From positions 731,001 to 795,000 of the forward strand of contig NZ_CP136336.1 in the NCBI RefSeq assembly GCF_032681285.1: a stretch of DNA of 64,000 bases, read 5' to 3'. How positions within the stretch are numbered: the first letter of the stretch is position 1; every line of letters starts with the position of its first letter. Source of the DNA: Piscinibacter gummiphilus (GTDB lineage Bacteria; Pseudomonadota; Gammaproteobacteria; Burkholderiales; Burkholderiaceae_C). Shown here piece by piece: positions 37,471 to 45,387 of this stretch. The translations under genes were made by a program, and so were the position numbers. The notes under the pieces were generated by a model, which saw only the letters and a program-made list of their open reading frames with translations, was not told the DNA's origin and did no database searches.

Positions 37471-37527
37471 GTTTTCGGTTTGTGTTCGTTTGTTTTCCTC
37501 TTTTTTCTTTTTAGCGGACAAACGAAC
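37471..37527. promoter_or_regulatory. Candidate GlpR operator between glpD and glpR
   Basis: The divergent gap contains a perfect 10-bp inverted pair GTTCGTTTGT (37484-37493) and ACAAACGAAC (37518-37527), 24 bp apart, plus a related GTTTTCGGTTTGTG at 37471-37484. DeoR-type GlpR repressors bind sites rich in TTCG and TTTG half-sites, so these repeats are the likely control point for the glycerol operon and for glpR itself. The A/T-rich tract between the arms can hold promoter elements. Confidence 0.6.
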
Positions 37528-37613
37528 TCTGCGCAAGACCGGACATCCACCCACTCGAAAGCCCGCATGTGCCGGTACGCTCGCGCCCCAGACTTGGCCC
37601 GACCTGCGCTCGC

Positions 37614-38378
37614 ATGACCCCCAACCCTCGACAAGCCCTGCTGATCCAGGAAGTGCGCAACCGCGGCGCCGTCTCCGTGGAAGCCCTGGCCGAACAGTTC
37701 GGCGTGACGCTTCAGACCGTGCGGCGCGACGTGAAGCAGCTCGCCGCGGCCGGCCTGCTCGCGCGCTTCCACGGCGGGGTGCGGTTGCCGACTTCGACGA
37801 CGGAGAACATCGCCTACCGGCACCGGCAGCAGCTCAACGAGCAGTCGAAGCAGCGCATTGCGCGGGCGGTGGCGGCTGCCGTTCCCGAGGGGTGCTCGTT
37901 GATCATCAACATCGGCACGACGACCGAGGCGATTGCGCGCGAGTTGCTGCACCACAAGGGCTTGCGCGTCATCACCAACAACCTCAATGTCGCGGCGATC
38001 CTGTCGGACAACCCGGCTTGTGAAGTCATCGTTGCGGGCGGCGTCGTTCGCTCGCGGGATCGCGGGATCGTGGGGGAGGTGACCGTGGACTTCATCTCTC
38101 AATTCAAGGTCGACATCGGGCTGATCGGGATTTCGGGCATCGAGGATGACGGGACCTTGCGGGACTTCGACTATCGCGAGGTGAAGGTGGCGCGGGCGAT
38201 CATCGAGCACTCGCGGCAGGTGTGGCTGGCGGCGGACCACTCGAAGTTCAATCGGCCGGCGATGGTGAAGCTGGCTGGGTTGGATGAGGTGGACATGCTG
38301 TTCACGGATGAGGCGCCGCCGGAGCCGTTTCCTTCTCTGCTCGCCGAGGCGGGGGTGCAGTGCGAAGTGGCTTCGTGA
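37614..38378 (+). CDS. glpR: DeoR-family glycerol-3-phosphate regulon repressor
   Basis: A 254-residue DeoR repressor. The winged helix reads RQALLIQEVRNRGAVSVEALAEQFGVTLQTVRRDVKQLAAAGLLARFHGG, and the phosphosugar-sensing domain follows with INIGTTTEAIARELL and AADHSKFNR. It should release DNA when glycerol-3-phosphate accumulates. I used the ATG of MTPNPRQ; an upstream ATG in frame adds 15 unlikely residues. It is divergent from glpD and precedes glpK, separated by a large inverted repeat. Confidence 0.92.
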   Translation: MTPNPRQALLIQEVRNRGAVSVEALAEQFGVTLQTVRRDVKQLAAAGLLARFHGGVRLPTSTTENIAYRHRQQLNEQSKQRIARAVAAAVPEGCSLIINIGTTTEAIARELLHHKGLRVITNNLNVAAILSDNPACEVIVAGGVVRSRDRGIVGEVTVDFISQFKVDIGLIGISGIEDDGTLRDFDYREVKVARAIIEHSRQVWLAADHSKFNRPAMVKLAGLDEVDMLFTDEAPPEPFPSLLAEAGVQCEVAS

Positions 38379-38384
38379 GATCTT

Positions 38385-39044
38385 CACTGCGTGGTGGCTT
38401 GCCGGGATTTCGCCCCGGCGGGCGACCTTCTTTTCTTTGCTTGCCCAAAGAAAAGAAGGCAAAAGAAAGGGCACCCCGTTCGCCGGTCGGCCTAGGGCCG
38501 ACTGCTCTGCGCTGCTCGGACTTTGTGGGTCGGACAGAACTCACTCCGCGAGCTTCGCTCGCTGCGTTCAAACAGCTGCCCGAAGTCAGTTCACGAAGCG
38601 CGCTGTCGCGCGCCCCACAAAGCCCTGCGCTGCTCGACGGCTCTCAAGGGCCCCGGGATACCCTCGCCCGCTGCGCGGGCCTCGTACTCTCGGCTCGCTT
38701 CGCCTCGTGCTTGAAGGGTCGGGCGCAAGGCGCCCCCGCCATTGGAGGCGATGCGAAGCGAGCCGTATCACACCGCTTCCCGTGGGTGGCGTCGAGGAGC
38801 GCAGGGCTTGAGGGGCGCGCGCGCCAGCGCGCTTCGTTGACTGACTTCGGGCGGCTGTTTGAACGCAGCGAGCAACGCTCGCGGAGTGAGTTCTGCCCGA
38901 CCCCTCAAGGCCGAGCACCGCAGAGCAGTCCGGCCACAGGCCGGACCGCCACCGTCGGGTCGCCTTTCTTTGCCTACTTTCTTTGGCGAAGCAAAGAAAG
39001 TAGGTCGGCCGCCGGGCCGAGACCCGGCATGCCGCCACGCAGTG
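38385..39044. repeat. 660-bp imperfect inverted-repeat element between glpR and glpK
   Basis: Reading inward from both ends gives nearly the same sequence. Both ends start CACTGCGTGG. Each arm then carries a GC hairpin and a T/C-rich hairpin (perfect 14-bp stem 38426-38439 with 38446-38459 on the left; perfect 13-bp stem 38973-38985 with 38992-39004 on the right). Each continues through shared blocks such as AGAACTCACTCCGCGAGC and GCGTTCAAACAGC. Similarity continues for roughly 260-300 bp per arm to a centre near 38720. No transposase is present. It begins 6 bp after glpR and ends at the glpK ribosome site. Reading frames inside it are not credible genes. Confidence 0.85.
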
Positions 39045-39054
39045 AGGAAACCAA

Positions 39055-40548
39055 ATGACCTACCTCCTAGCCCTAGACCAAGGCACCTCCAGCTCCCGCA
39101 GCATCGTTTTCGACCAAGACGGCCACATCGTCGCTATGGCCCAACGCGAGTTCCGCCAGATCTACCCCCAACCCGGCTGGGTCGAACACGACCCCAAGGA
39201 AATCTGGGACACCCAACTGGCCACAGCCAGAGAAGTGCTCCAGAAAGCCAAGCTGCAAGCCAAAGACATCGCCAGCATCGGCATCACCAACCAGCGTGAA
39301 ACCACCGTCGTCTGGAACAAGACCACGGGCGAGCCCATCTACAACGCCATCGTCTGGCAAGACCGCCGCGCCGAGCCCACCTGCGCCGAGCTGCGCCAGC
39401 AGGGCAAGGAAAAGACATTCCAGCAGAAGACCGGGCTCATCCTCGATGCCTACTTCTCCGGCACCAAGCTGAAATGGATCCTCGACCACGTGCCAGGTGC
39501 GCGTGAGTCAGCGCAAAAGGGCGAGCTCGCCTTCGGCACCATCGACACCTGGCTGATGTGGCAGCTCACCGGCGGCCAGGCCCACGTCACCGACGTGAGC
39601 AACGCCTCGCGCACCTTGCTGCTCAACGTCAACACCAACACCTGGGACGAGGAGTTGCTACAGATCCTCGGCGTGCCGCGCGAGATGCTGCCCGACGTGA
39701 AGCCCTCGGCGCATCTCTTCTGCCACACCCGGGCCGACCTGCTCGGTGCTTCGCTGCCCGTGGGCGGCGTGGCCGGCGACCAGCAGAGCGCGCTCTTCGG
39801 CCAGGCCTGCTTCAAGCCGGGACTCGCGAAGAACACCTATGGCACCGGCTGCTTCATGCTGATGCACACCGGCACCAACTTCCAGCTCTCGGCCAACGGG
39901 CTCGTGACCACGAGTGCCGCGCAGCCCACGGCCACGCCCGAGTTCGCGCTCGAAGGCAGCGTCTTCATCGGTGGCGCGGTGGTGCAGTGGCTGCGCGACG
40001 GGCTCAACGCCATCAAGGCCAGCGGCGAAGTGCAGCAACTCGCCGAAAGCGTGCCCGACGCGGGCGGCGTGATGTTCGTGCCAGCCTTCACCGGCCTGGG
40101 TGCGCCGTACTGGAAAGCCGATGCGCGCGGCGCGATCGTCGGCCTCACGCGTGGCACGACGGTGGCCCACATCGCACGCGCCGCGCTGGAGAGCATCGCC
40201 TTCCAGAGTGCCGCGCTGCTGCAGGCGATGAGCCGGGATGCCGTTGCCGCAGGCGGCTCGCCGGTGGCCGAGCTGCGCGTGGATGGCGGGGCCTGCGTCA
40301 ACAACCTGCTGATGCAGATCCAGGCCGACCTGCTCGGCATTCCCGTCGTGCGGCCCAAGGTGATCGAGACCACGGCGCTTGGCGCGGCCTACCTCGCGGG
40401 CCTCTCGTGCGGCGTCTACAAGAACCTCGACGAACTCTCGGCGCAGTGGCAGGTCGACCGCACTTTCCGCCCCACGCTGCCGCGTGCGCGGGCGCAGGAG
40501 CGCATGGCGCAGTGGGAGCACGCCGTGCGCATGACCACGGCGCCGTGA
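39055..40548 (+). CDS. glpK: Glycerol kinase
   Basis: A 497-residue FGGY-family kinase that phosphorylates glycerol with ATP to give glycerol-3-phosphate, the GlpD substrate and GlpR inducer. It begins [20 protein letters not shown] (phosphate-binding loop) and contains [24 protein letters not shown] and [17 protein letters not shown]; length matches E. coli GlpK. GAGGAAA precedes the ATG. Its leader begins right at the edge of the 660-bp repeat, so its promoter must lie inside that element or upstream of it. Confidence 0.97.
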   Translation: MTYLLALDQGTSSSRSIVFDQDGHIVAMAQREFRQIYPQPGWVEHDPKEIWDTQLATAREVLQKAKLQAKDIASIGITNQRETTVVWNKTTGEPIYNAIVWQDRRAEPTCAELRQQGKEKTFQQKTGLILDAYFSGTKLKWILDHVPGARESAQKGELAFGTIDTWLMWQLTGGQAHVTDVSNASRTLLLNVNTNTWDEELLQILGVPREMLPDVKPSAHLFCHTRADLLGASLPVGGVAGDQQSALFGQACFKPGLAKNTYGTGCFMLMHTGTNFQLSANGLVTTSAAQPTATPEFALEGSVFIGGAVVQWLRDGLNAIKASGEVQQLAESVPDAGGVMFVPAFTGLGAPYWKADARGAIVGLTRGTTVAHIARAALESIAFQSAALLQAMSRDAVAAGGSPVAELRVDGGACVNNLLMQIQADLLGIPVVRPKVIETTALGAAYLAGLSCGVYKNLDELSAQWQVDRTFRPTLPRARAQERMAQWEHAVRMTTAP

Positions 40549-40647
40549 CGCCTATTCGCCGGTCACCCTGAGCGCGGAAGGTGCATCGCCCACGCGGGCG
40601 AGCGGGAAGTGAATACTCCGCTCGCTGTGCCGCAACAGGAGACACCG

Positions 40648-41391
40648 ATGCTCGATGGACTGAAACGCGTCGCTGGCCGCATCGCCGACAAGGCCGGGCG
40701 CCTTCACGGTGTGACCGCGCAAGACCGCGCGCTGATGGCGCGCATCCGCGCCCAGAACCTCACCTACCTCTCGGACAAGAAGCTCGCCAGCCTCGTGAGC
40801 ACCGCGCGCGCCATCGAAGAGGCGGGCCTGCCCGGCAGCTTCATGGAAGCGGGCTGTGCCCTCGGCGGCTCGGCCATCCTGCTGGCGAGCGTGAAAAGCA
40901 ACGAGCGCCCGCTCGAGGTCTACGACGTCTTCGGCATGATCCCCGCGCCCACGCAGGACGACACGCCCGACGTGCACGAGCGCTACCAGATCATCCTGCA
41001 CGGTGAATCGGTGGGCATCGGCGGCGACCTCTACTACGGCTACCAGCGCGACCTCTACGAGACGGTGCAGCGCAACTTCGCGAGCTTCGGCATCCGCCTC
41101 GAGCCGCAATCGGTGTCCCTCATCAAGGGCCTGGTGCAAGACACCCTGCAGCCGCGCGGGCCGGTGGCGCTCGCGCACGTCGACGTCGACTGGTACGAGC
41201 CCGTGATGACCTGTCTGGAGCGGGTGTTCCCGCAACTCGTGGTGGGCGGCAGCATCATCCTCGACGACTACCACGACTGGGGCGGCTGCCGGAAGGCGAC
41301 CGACGAGTTCCTGCGCCGCGTGATGGGCTCGTTCACGCTCGACGACCGCGCCGGCTCGCTCAAGATCACCAAGGTCGATCTCCGCCATTAG
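40648..41391 (+). CDS. TylF/MycF-like O-methyltransferase
   Basis: A 247-residue SAM-dependent methyltransferase. The SAM loop reads FMEAGCALGGSAILLA near residue 60. A metal-binding acidic cluster is seen in LAHVDVDWYEPVMTCLERVFP and IILDDYHDWGGC, as in TylF/MycF macrocin O-methyltransferases. AGGAG precedes the chosen ATG (MLDGLKRVAG); an upstream ATG adds 13 residues. It is 99 bp after glpK and does not belong to an obvious biosynthetic cluster, so the substrate is unknown. Confidence 0.8.
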   Translation: MLDGLKRVAGRIADKAGRLHGVTAQDRALMARIRAQNLTYLSDKKLASLVSTARAIEEAGLPGSFMEAGCALGGSAILLASVKSNERPLEVYDVFGMIPAPTQDDTPDVHERYQIILHGESVGIGGDLYYGYQRDLYETVQRNFASFGIRLEPQSVSLIKGLVQDTLQPRGPVALAHVDVDWYEPVMTCLERVFPQLVVGGSIILDDYHDWGGCRKATDEFLRRVMGSFTLDDRAGSLKITKVDLRH

Positions 41392-41419
41392 GGCTATTTG
41401 GCGGGGTGGCCCGGCATCA

Positions 41420-41435
41420 CTGTATATTTGTACAG
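41420..41435. promoter_or_regulatory. LexA-type SOS box at the radical SAM gene start
   Basis: CTGTATATTTGTACAG is a perfect CTGT-N8-ACAG LexA box, flanked by CA and TG so that the outer symmetry extends to 20 bp. Its last base is the first base of the GTG start codon of the radical SAM gene, placing it where bound LexA would block transcription. This predicts DNA-damage induction of the radical SAM/UdgX pair. Confidence 0.85.
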
Positions 41436-42697
41436 TGAACACGCAGTTGAAGCTCGCCATCCTCGCGGACGCCGCCAAGTACGACGCCTCCTGTGCCTCC
41501 AGCGGCACCGAGCGGCGAGATTCGCTCGGCGGGCGCGGCCTCGGCTCGACCGAAGGCATGGGCATCTGCCACAGCTACGCGCCCGATGGCCGCTGCATCT
41601 CGCTGCTGAAGATCCTGCTCACCAACTTCTGCCAGTACGACTGCCTGTATTGCGTCAACCGTGTCACGAGCAACGTGCCGCGCGCCCGCTTCAGCGTCGA
41701 TGAAGTGGTGCAGCTCACGCTCGATTTCTACCGGCGCAACTGCATCGAGGGTCTCTTCCTCAGCTCCGGGATCATCCAGAGCCCCGACTACACGATGGAG
41801 CAGGTGGTCGAGGTGGCGCGCGTGCTGCGCGAGGAGCACGACTTCCGCGGCTACATCCACCTGAAGACGATTCCCGATGCGGCGCCCGAGCTGCTGGCCC
41901 GTGCGGGGCGTTATGCCGACCGCCTGAGCATCAACATCGAGCTGCCCACCGAGGCGGGCCTCGCCACGCTCGCGCCGGAGAAAGACGCGCCGGCCATCAA
42001 GCGCTCGATGGCCCGCCTGCGGGTGCACATCGACGACGCGAAAGAAGCCGCGCAGGCCAGCGAGGCCGTGGTGTCGATGCCCCGCACAAAGCCGAAGCGC
42101 GCGAAGGCCGAGCGCTTTGCGCCGGCGGGGCAGAGCACGCAGATGATCGTGGGCGCCGATGCGGCCGACGACCGCGCCATCCTCGCCACGAGCGCGCAGC
42201 TCTACGGGTCGTATCGCCTGCGGCGCGTGTACTACTCGGCCTTCAGCCCGATCCCCGATGCGGCGTCGTCGCTGCCGCTGAAAGCGCCGCCGCTGGTGCG
42301 CGAGCACCGGCTCTACCAGGCCGATTGGCTGATGCGCTTCTACGGCTTCGGGCACGAGGAGATCGTGGCCTCGGGCGATGGCCTGCTGCGGCTCGATGTC
42401 GACCCGAAGCTCGCCTGGGCACTGGCGCACCGCGAGCGTTTCCCGGTCGACCTCAACCGTGCGCCGCGCGAGCTGCTGCTGCGCGTGCCGGGCCTGGGCG
42501 CCAAGGCGGTCGAGCGGGTGCTGGCCGCGCGCCGTGTGCGACGCCTGCGCAGCGACGACCTCAAACGCCTGCGCGTGCCGCTGGGCAAGGCATTGCCCTT
42601 CCTGCTCTTGCCCGACCACAGACCGCGTGCGATCGACGATGCGCAGCTGGCGGCGAAGCTTCAGCCGGCGCCCGTGCAGGGCGCTCTCTTCGCGTGA
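41435..42697 (+). CDS. Putative DNA modification/repair radical SAM protein
   Basis: A 420-residue protein. The cluster motif CQYDCLYC at about 68-75 (CxxxCxxC) binds the 4Fe-4S/SAM centre. The N-terminal LAILADAAKYDASCASSGT and GMGICHSY are typical of the TIGR03916 repair-associated radical SAM family. The C-terminus has a helix-hairpin-helix DNA-binding motif (DLNRAPRELLLRVPGLGAKAVERVLAAR). The start is a GTG five codons before the conserved region; no Shine-Dalgarno is possible because the LexA box is directly upstream. It is followed 9 bp later by its usual partner, the UdgX fusion. Chemistry unknown. Confidence 0.88.
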   Translation: MNTQLKLAILADAAKYDASCASSGTERRDSLGGRGLGSTEGMGICHSYAPDGRCISLLKILLTNFCQYDCLYCVNRVTSNVPRARFSVDEVVQLTLDFYRRNCIEGLFLSSGIIQSPDYTMEQVVEVARVLREEHDFRGYIHLKTIPDAAPELLARAGRYADRLSINIELPTEAGLATLAPEKDAPAIKRSMARLRVHIDDAKEAAQASEAVVSMPRTKPKRAKAERFAPAGQSTQMIVGADAADDRAILATSAQLYGSYRLRRVYYSAFSPIPDAASSLPLKAPPLVREHRLYQADWLMRFYGFGHEEIVASGDGLLRLDVDPKLAWALAHRERFPVDLNRAPRELLLRVPGLGAKAVERVLAARRVRRLRSDDLKRLRVPLGKALPFLLLPDHRPRAIDDAQLAAKLQPAPVQGALFA

Positions 42698-42706
42698 GGC
42701 GCTGGC

Positions 42707-44182
42707 ATGTCGCAGATCCATATCGCCCTCGAAGGCGAGATTGATTGGGACGGCTTTCGCGCCGCCGCGCGCCGCCTGCTCGCGCAAGGTGTGGCGCCGG
42801 ATGAAGCGAGCTGGTCCACCGGCACGGAGGCCGATCTGTTCGATTCGTCGGCAGCGGGTGCACCGCCGGCCGGTGATGACGGCGCCCACGCGACGGTGCC
42901 GGCCGCGTTCATCGACCTGTGCGAGCGGGTCCGCCTGCATCGCGAGCCCTCGCGCTTCGCTCTGATGTACCGCCTGCTGTGGCGCCTGCAGCACGAGCCG
43001 GCGCTGCGCCACGACCCGCTCGATGCCGACGTGCTGCGCGCGCAGGCGATGGCCAAGGCCGTGGGGCGCGACCTGCACAAGATGCGCGCCTTCGTGCGCT
43101 TCCGCCCTGTGCACGACGGGCAGCCCGAGCCGCTGCACGTGGCGTGGTTCGAGCCCGAGCACCACATCGTCGAAGCCAACGCGCCCTTCTTCATGCGCCG
43201 CTTCACGCACATGCGCTGGGCCATCCTCACGCCGCGGCGCAGCGTGCGCTGCGATGGCACCTCGCTCACCTTCGGCCCCGGTGCGGCGCGCAGCGATGCG
43301 CCACCCGCCGATGCCGGCGAAGCGCTGTGGCTCACCTACTACCGCCACATCTTCAACCCCGCGCGCCTGAAGCTCGACCAGATGCGCAAGGAGATGCCGC
43401 GCCGCTACTGGCGCAACCTGCCCGAAGCCGAGCTGATCTCGGAACTCACGGCACACGCCTTGCCGCGCACCGGGCGCATGGTCGATGCGCCGGCCACCGT
43501 GCCGCGGCGACGCATTGCACTCCTGGCGATGGAAGACACCGTGAGCCGCAGCACCGCCTCCAAACCCCTGCCGAGCGACCCCGCCAAGGCGCTCGCGGCC
43601 CTGCGCGGCGCGACCGACCGTTGCCGCGAGTGCCCGATCGGCGAGCACGCCACGCAGTCGGTGTTCGGCGAAGGGCCGGTCAAGGCGCGGCTGATGGTGG
43701 TGGGCGAGCAGCCGGGCGACAAGGAAGACCTGCAGGGCCACCCCTTCGTCGGCCCGGCGGGGCACCTCTTCGACAAGGCCATCGAAGACCTGAGCTGGGA
43801 CCGTTCGCAGATCTACGTCACCAACGCGGTGAAGCACTTCAAGTACGAACTGCGCGGCCAGCGGCGCATCCACAAGACACCCACGCAGCGCGAGGCCGCG
43901 GCCTGCCTGCACTGGCTGGAAAGCGAGATCGAGCAGGTGCAGCCGCAGGCGCTGATCGCCCTCGGCTCGACGGCCACCCGCTCGCTGATCGGCCACGCAG
44001 TGCCGGTGTTGAAAGCGCGCGGCACCTGGCTCACCGGCCAGCACACGCTTCCGGTGCTGGTGACGGTGCACCCCTCGGCGCTGCTGCGTGGCGACCCGGC
44101 GCTGCGCGACGAGGCCTACCGCCAGTGGCTGGAAGACCTGTCGCAGGCGGCTCGCTACATGGCCGGCGCCGCACGCGGCTGA
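42707..44182 (+). CDS. SAM_7-link domain fused to UdgX-type uracil-DNA glycosylase
   Basis: A 491-residue fusion. Residues 1 to about 260 form the TIGR03915-type partner domain of the radical SAM protein (FALMYRLLWRLQHEP, then FHRF-like FFMRRFTHMRWAILTP). The C-terminal 200 residues are a UdgX-family uracil-DNA glycosylase: GEQPGDKEDLQGHPFVGPAG, the UdgX loop RGQRRIHKTP whose His is known to bond covalently to the DNA sugar after uracil removal, and motif HPSALLR. It is downstream of the LexA box in one operon with the radical SAM gene. The 3' end overlaps the convergent PepSY gene by 28 bp. Confidence 0.88.
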   Translation: MSQIHIALEGEIDWDGFRAAARRLLAQGVAPDEASWSTGTEADLFDSSAAGAPPAGDDGAHATVPAAFIDLCERVRLHREPSRFALMYRLLWRLQHEPALRHDPLDADVLRAQAMAKAVGRDLHKMRAFVRFRPVHDGQPEPLHVAWFEPEHHIVEANAPFFMRRFTHMRWAILTPRRSVRCDGTSLTFGPGAARSDAPPADAGEALWLTYYRHIFNPARLKLDQMRKEMPRRYWRNLPEAELISELTAHALPRTGRMVDAPATVPRRRIALLAMEDTVSRSTASKPLPSDPAKALAALRGATDRCRECPIGEHATQSVFGEGPVKARLMVVGEQPGDKEDLQGHPFVGPAGHLFDKAIEDLSWDRSQIYVTNAVKHFKYELRGQRRIHKTPTQREAAACLHWLESEIEQVQPQALIALGSTATRSLIGHAVPVLKARGTWLTGQHTLPVLVTVHPSALLRGDPALRDEAYRQWLEDLSQAARYMAGAARG

Positions 44183-45375
44183 AGGGCGGTTTCGCTGGCG
44201 CGGGCTCGTGCCTTGCGCTTGCGTGCCCAGATCAGCACGCCCGTCACGCTGAGCGTCGCGATCGCCACGCCCATGAACGACATCAGCGCGCGCCCCGTCA
44301 CGCCGAGGATGCGCCCCGAGTGCAGCGGGAACATGCTCTGCATGAAGATGTCGCCGGCCGTGCCGGTGCCCGGCGCGCTGTCGCCCGCGAAGGCGCCGGA
44401 GCGCGAGTCGTAGTAGAGCCAGGGGTTGCCGAGGCCGCCGTCGCCGTGGCTGTTGTCGCCCTCGTAGAAGCCCACGCCGACGATGCCGAAATCGACCGAG
44501 ACGAACACCCCGCCAGCCGGCGCCTGCCAGCCCCGGCGCTGCGCTTCGGCGCGCGCCTGCTCGAGCACCTGCGGGATCGCCACCGTGGGCACGATGGGCT
44601 GCTCGGGCGGTGCCGGCGTGCGGCTGGCGAACGGTGAGGGCGTGAGCTCGGAGAACCACGACACCACGGGCCGCATGACCTGGTTGCCGAGGTTCATGCC
44701 CACCGAGGTGATGGCGAGCATGAGCACCAGCGCGTAGACCCACATGCCGCCCGAGCGGTGCAGGTCGAAGGTCAGCTTGTGGCTCCCGCCCTTCACTCGG
44801 AACGCAAACGAGCGCCGCCAGGCGCGCCAGTTCGGGAACGAGATCCACAGTGCGATGAGCGTGTCGAGCACCCACACGATGGCCACGATGCCCATGAAGA
44901 GCAGGCCCAGCTCGACGCCGAAGCCATCGGGGATGTGCATGCTGTAGTGCAGCTTGTAGAGAAAGGGCAGCAGGTTCTCGCGCGTGAGCGACACCTTGCC
45001 CCACTCGCGCCGGCCCTGCACCTCGCCCGTCACCGGGTCGAGCGCGATCTGGTTGTAGCCCGGTTCGAAGAGCTTGCCGGTGGCCGGGTCGACGCGCGGC
45101 TGCACCGAGGCCACGAAGGCGTGGCCCGGCTCGATGCTGAGCGGCATGAAGCTCACCCGCACGCGCGGGTCGGCCGCCTCCACGCGACGCGCGAGCTCGA
45201 GCGGCGGCAAAGGCGTGCCACCCGTGCCGCGCGCTTCGTAGAGCTGGGGGTTGAGCCACGCGTCGAGCTCGTGGTCCCACGAGATCACGGCGCCGGTGGC
45301 CCCGGCGATGAAGAGGAAGACCGCGGTGGCGAGGCCGAACCAGCGGTGCAGCAACACCAAGGTGCGTCGAAGCAT
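44155..45375 (-). CDS. PepSY-associated membrane protein of the iron operon
   Basis: A 406-residue inner-membrane protein with four hydrophobic helices. The first region reads VLLHRWFGLATAVFLFIAGATGAVISWDHELD, typical of PepSY_TM proteins. Periplasmic PepSY-like segments include EPGYNQIALDPVTGEVQG. The third helix follows HRSGGMWVYALVLMLAITS. Relatives sit beside siderophore receptors and are thought to reduce ferric siderophores (PiuB/FoxB-like; known context, inferred here). It lies 12 bp after the TonB receptor gene. Confidence 0.83.
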   Translation of the reverse strand: MLRRTLVLLHRWFGLATAVFLFIAGATGAVISWDHELDAWLNPQLYEARGTGGTPLPPLELARRVEAADPRVRVSFMPLSIEPGHAFVASVQPRVDPATGKLFEPGYNQIALDPVTGEVQGRREWGKVSLTRENLLPFLYKLHYSMHIPDGFGVELGLLFMGIVAIVWVLDTLIALWISFPNWRAWRRSFAFRVKGGSHKLTFDLHRSGGMWVYALVLMLAITSVGMNLGNQVMRPVVSWFSELTPSPFASRTPAPPEQPIVPTVAIPQVLEQARAEAQRRGWQAPAGGVFVSVDFGIVGVGFYEGDNSHGDGGLGNPWLYYDSRSGAFAGDSAPGTGTAGDIFMQSMFPLHSGRILGVTGRALMSFMGVAIATLSVTGVLIWARKRKARARASETALQPRAAPAM

Positions 45376-45387
45376 GGCCTGCCTCGC

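Noticed and set aside
38302..39058. Several open frames on both strands inside the 660-bp glpR-glpK repeat
   Set aside because: Translations of the two arms resemble each other only because the arms are inverted copies (both give MNAAS-ARGVSS-like peptides). They have no ribosome sites or domain features, so they are read as non-coding.
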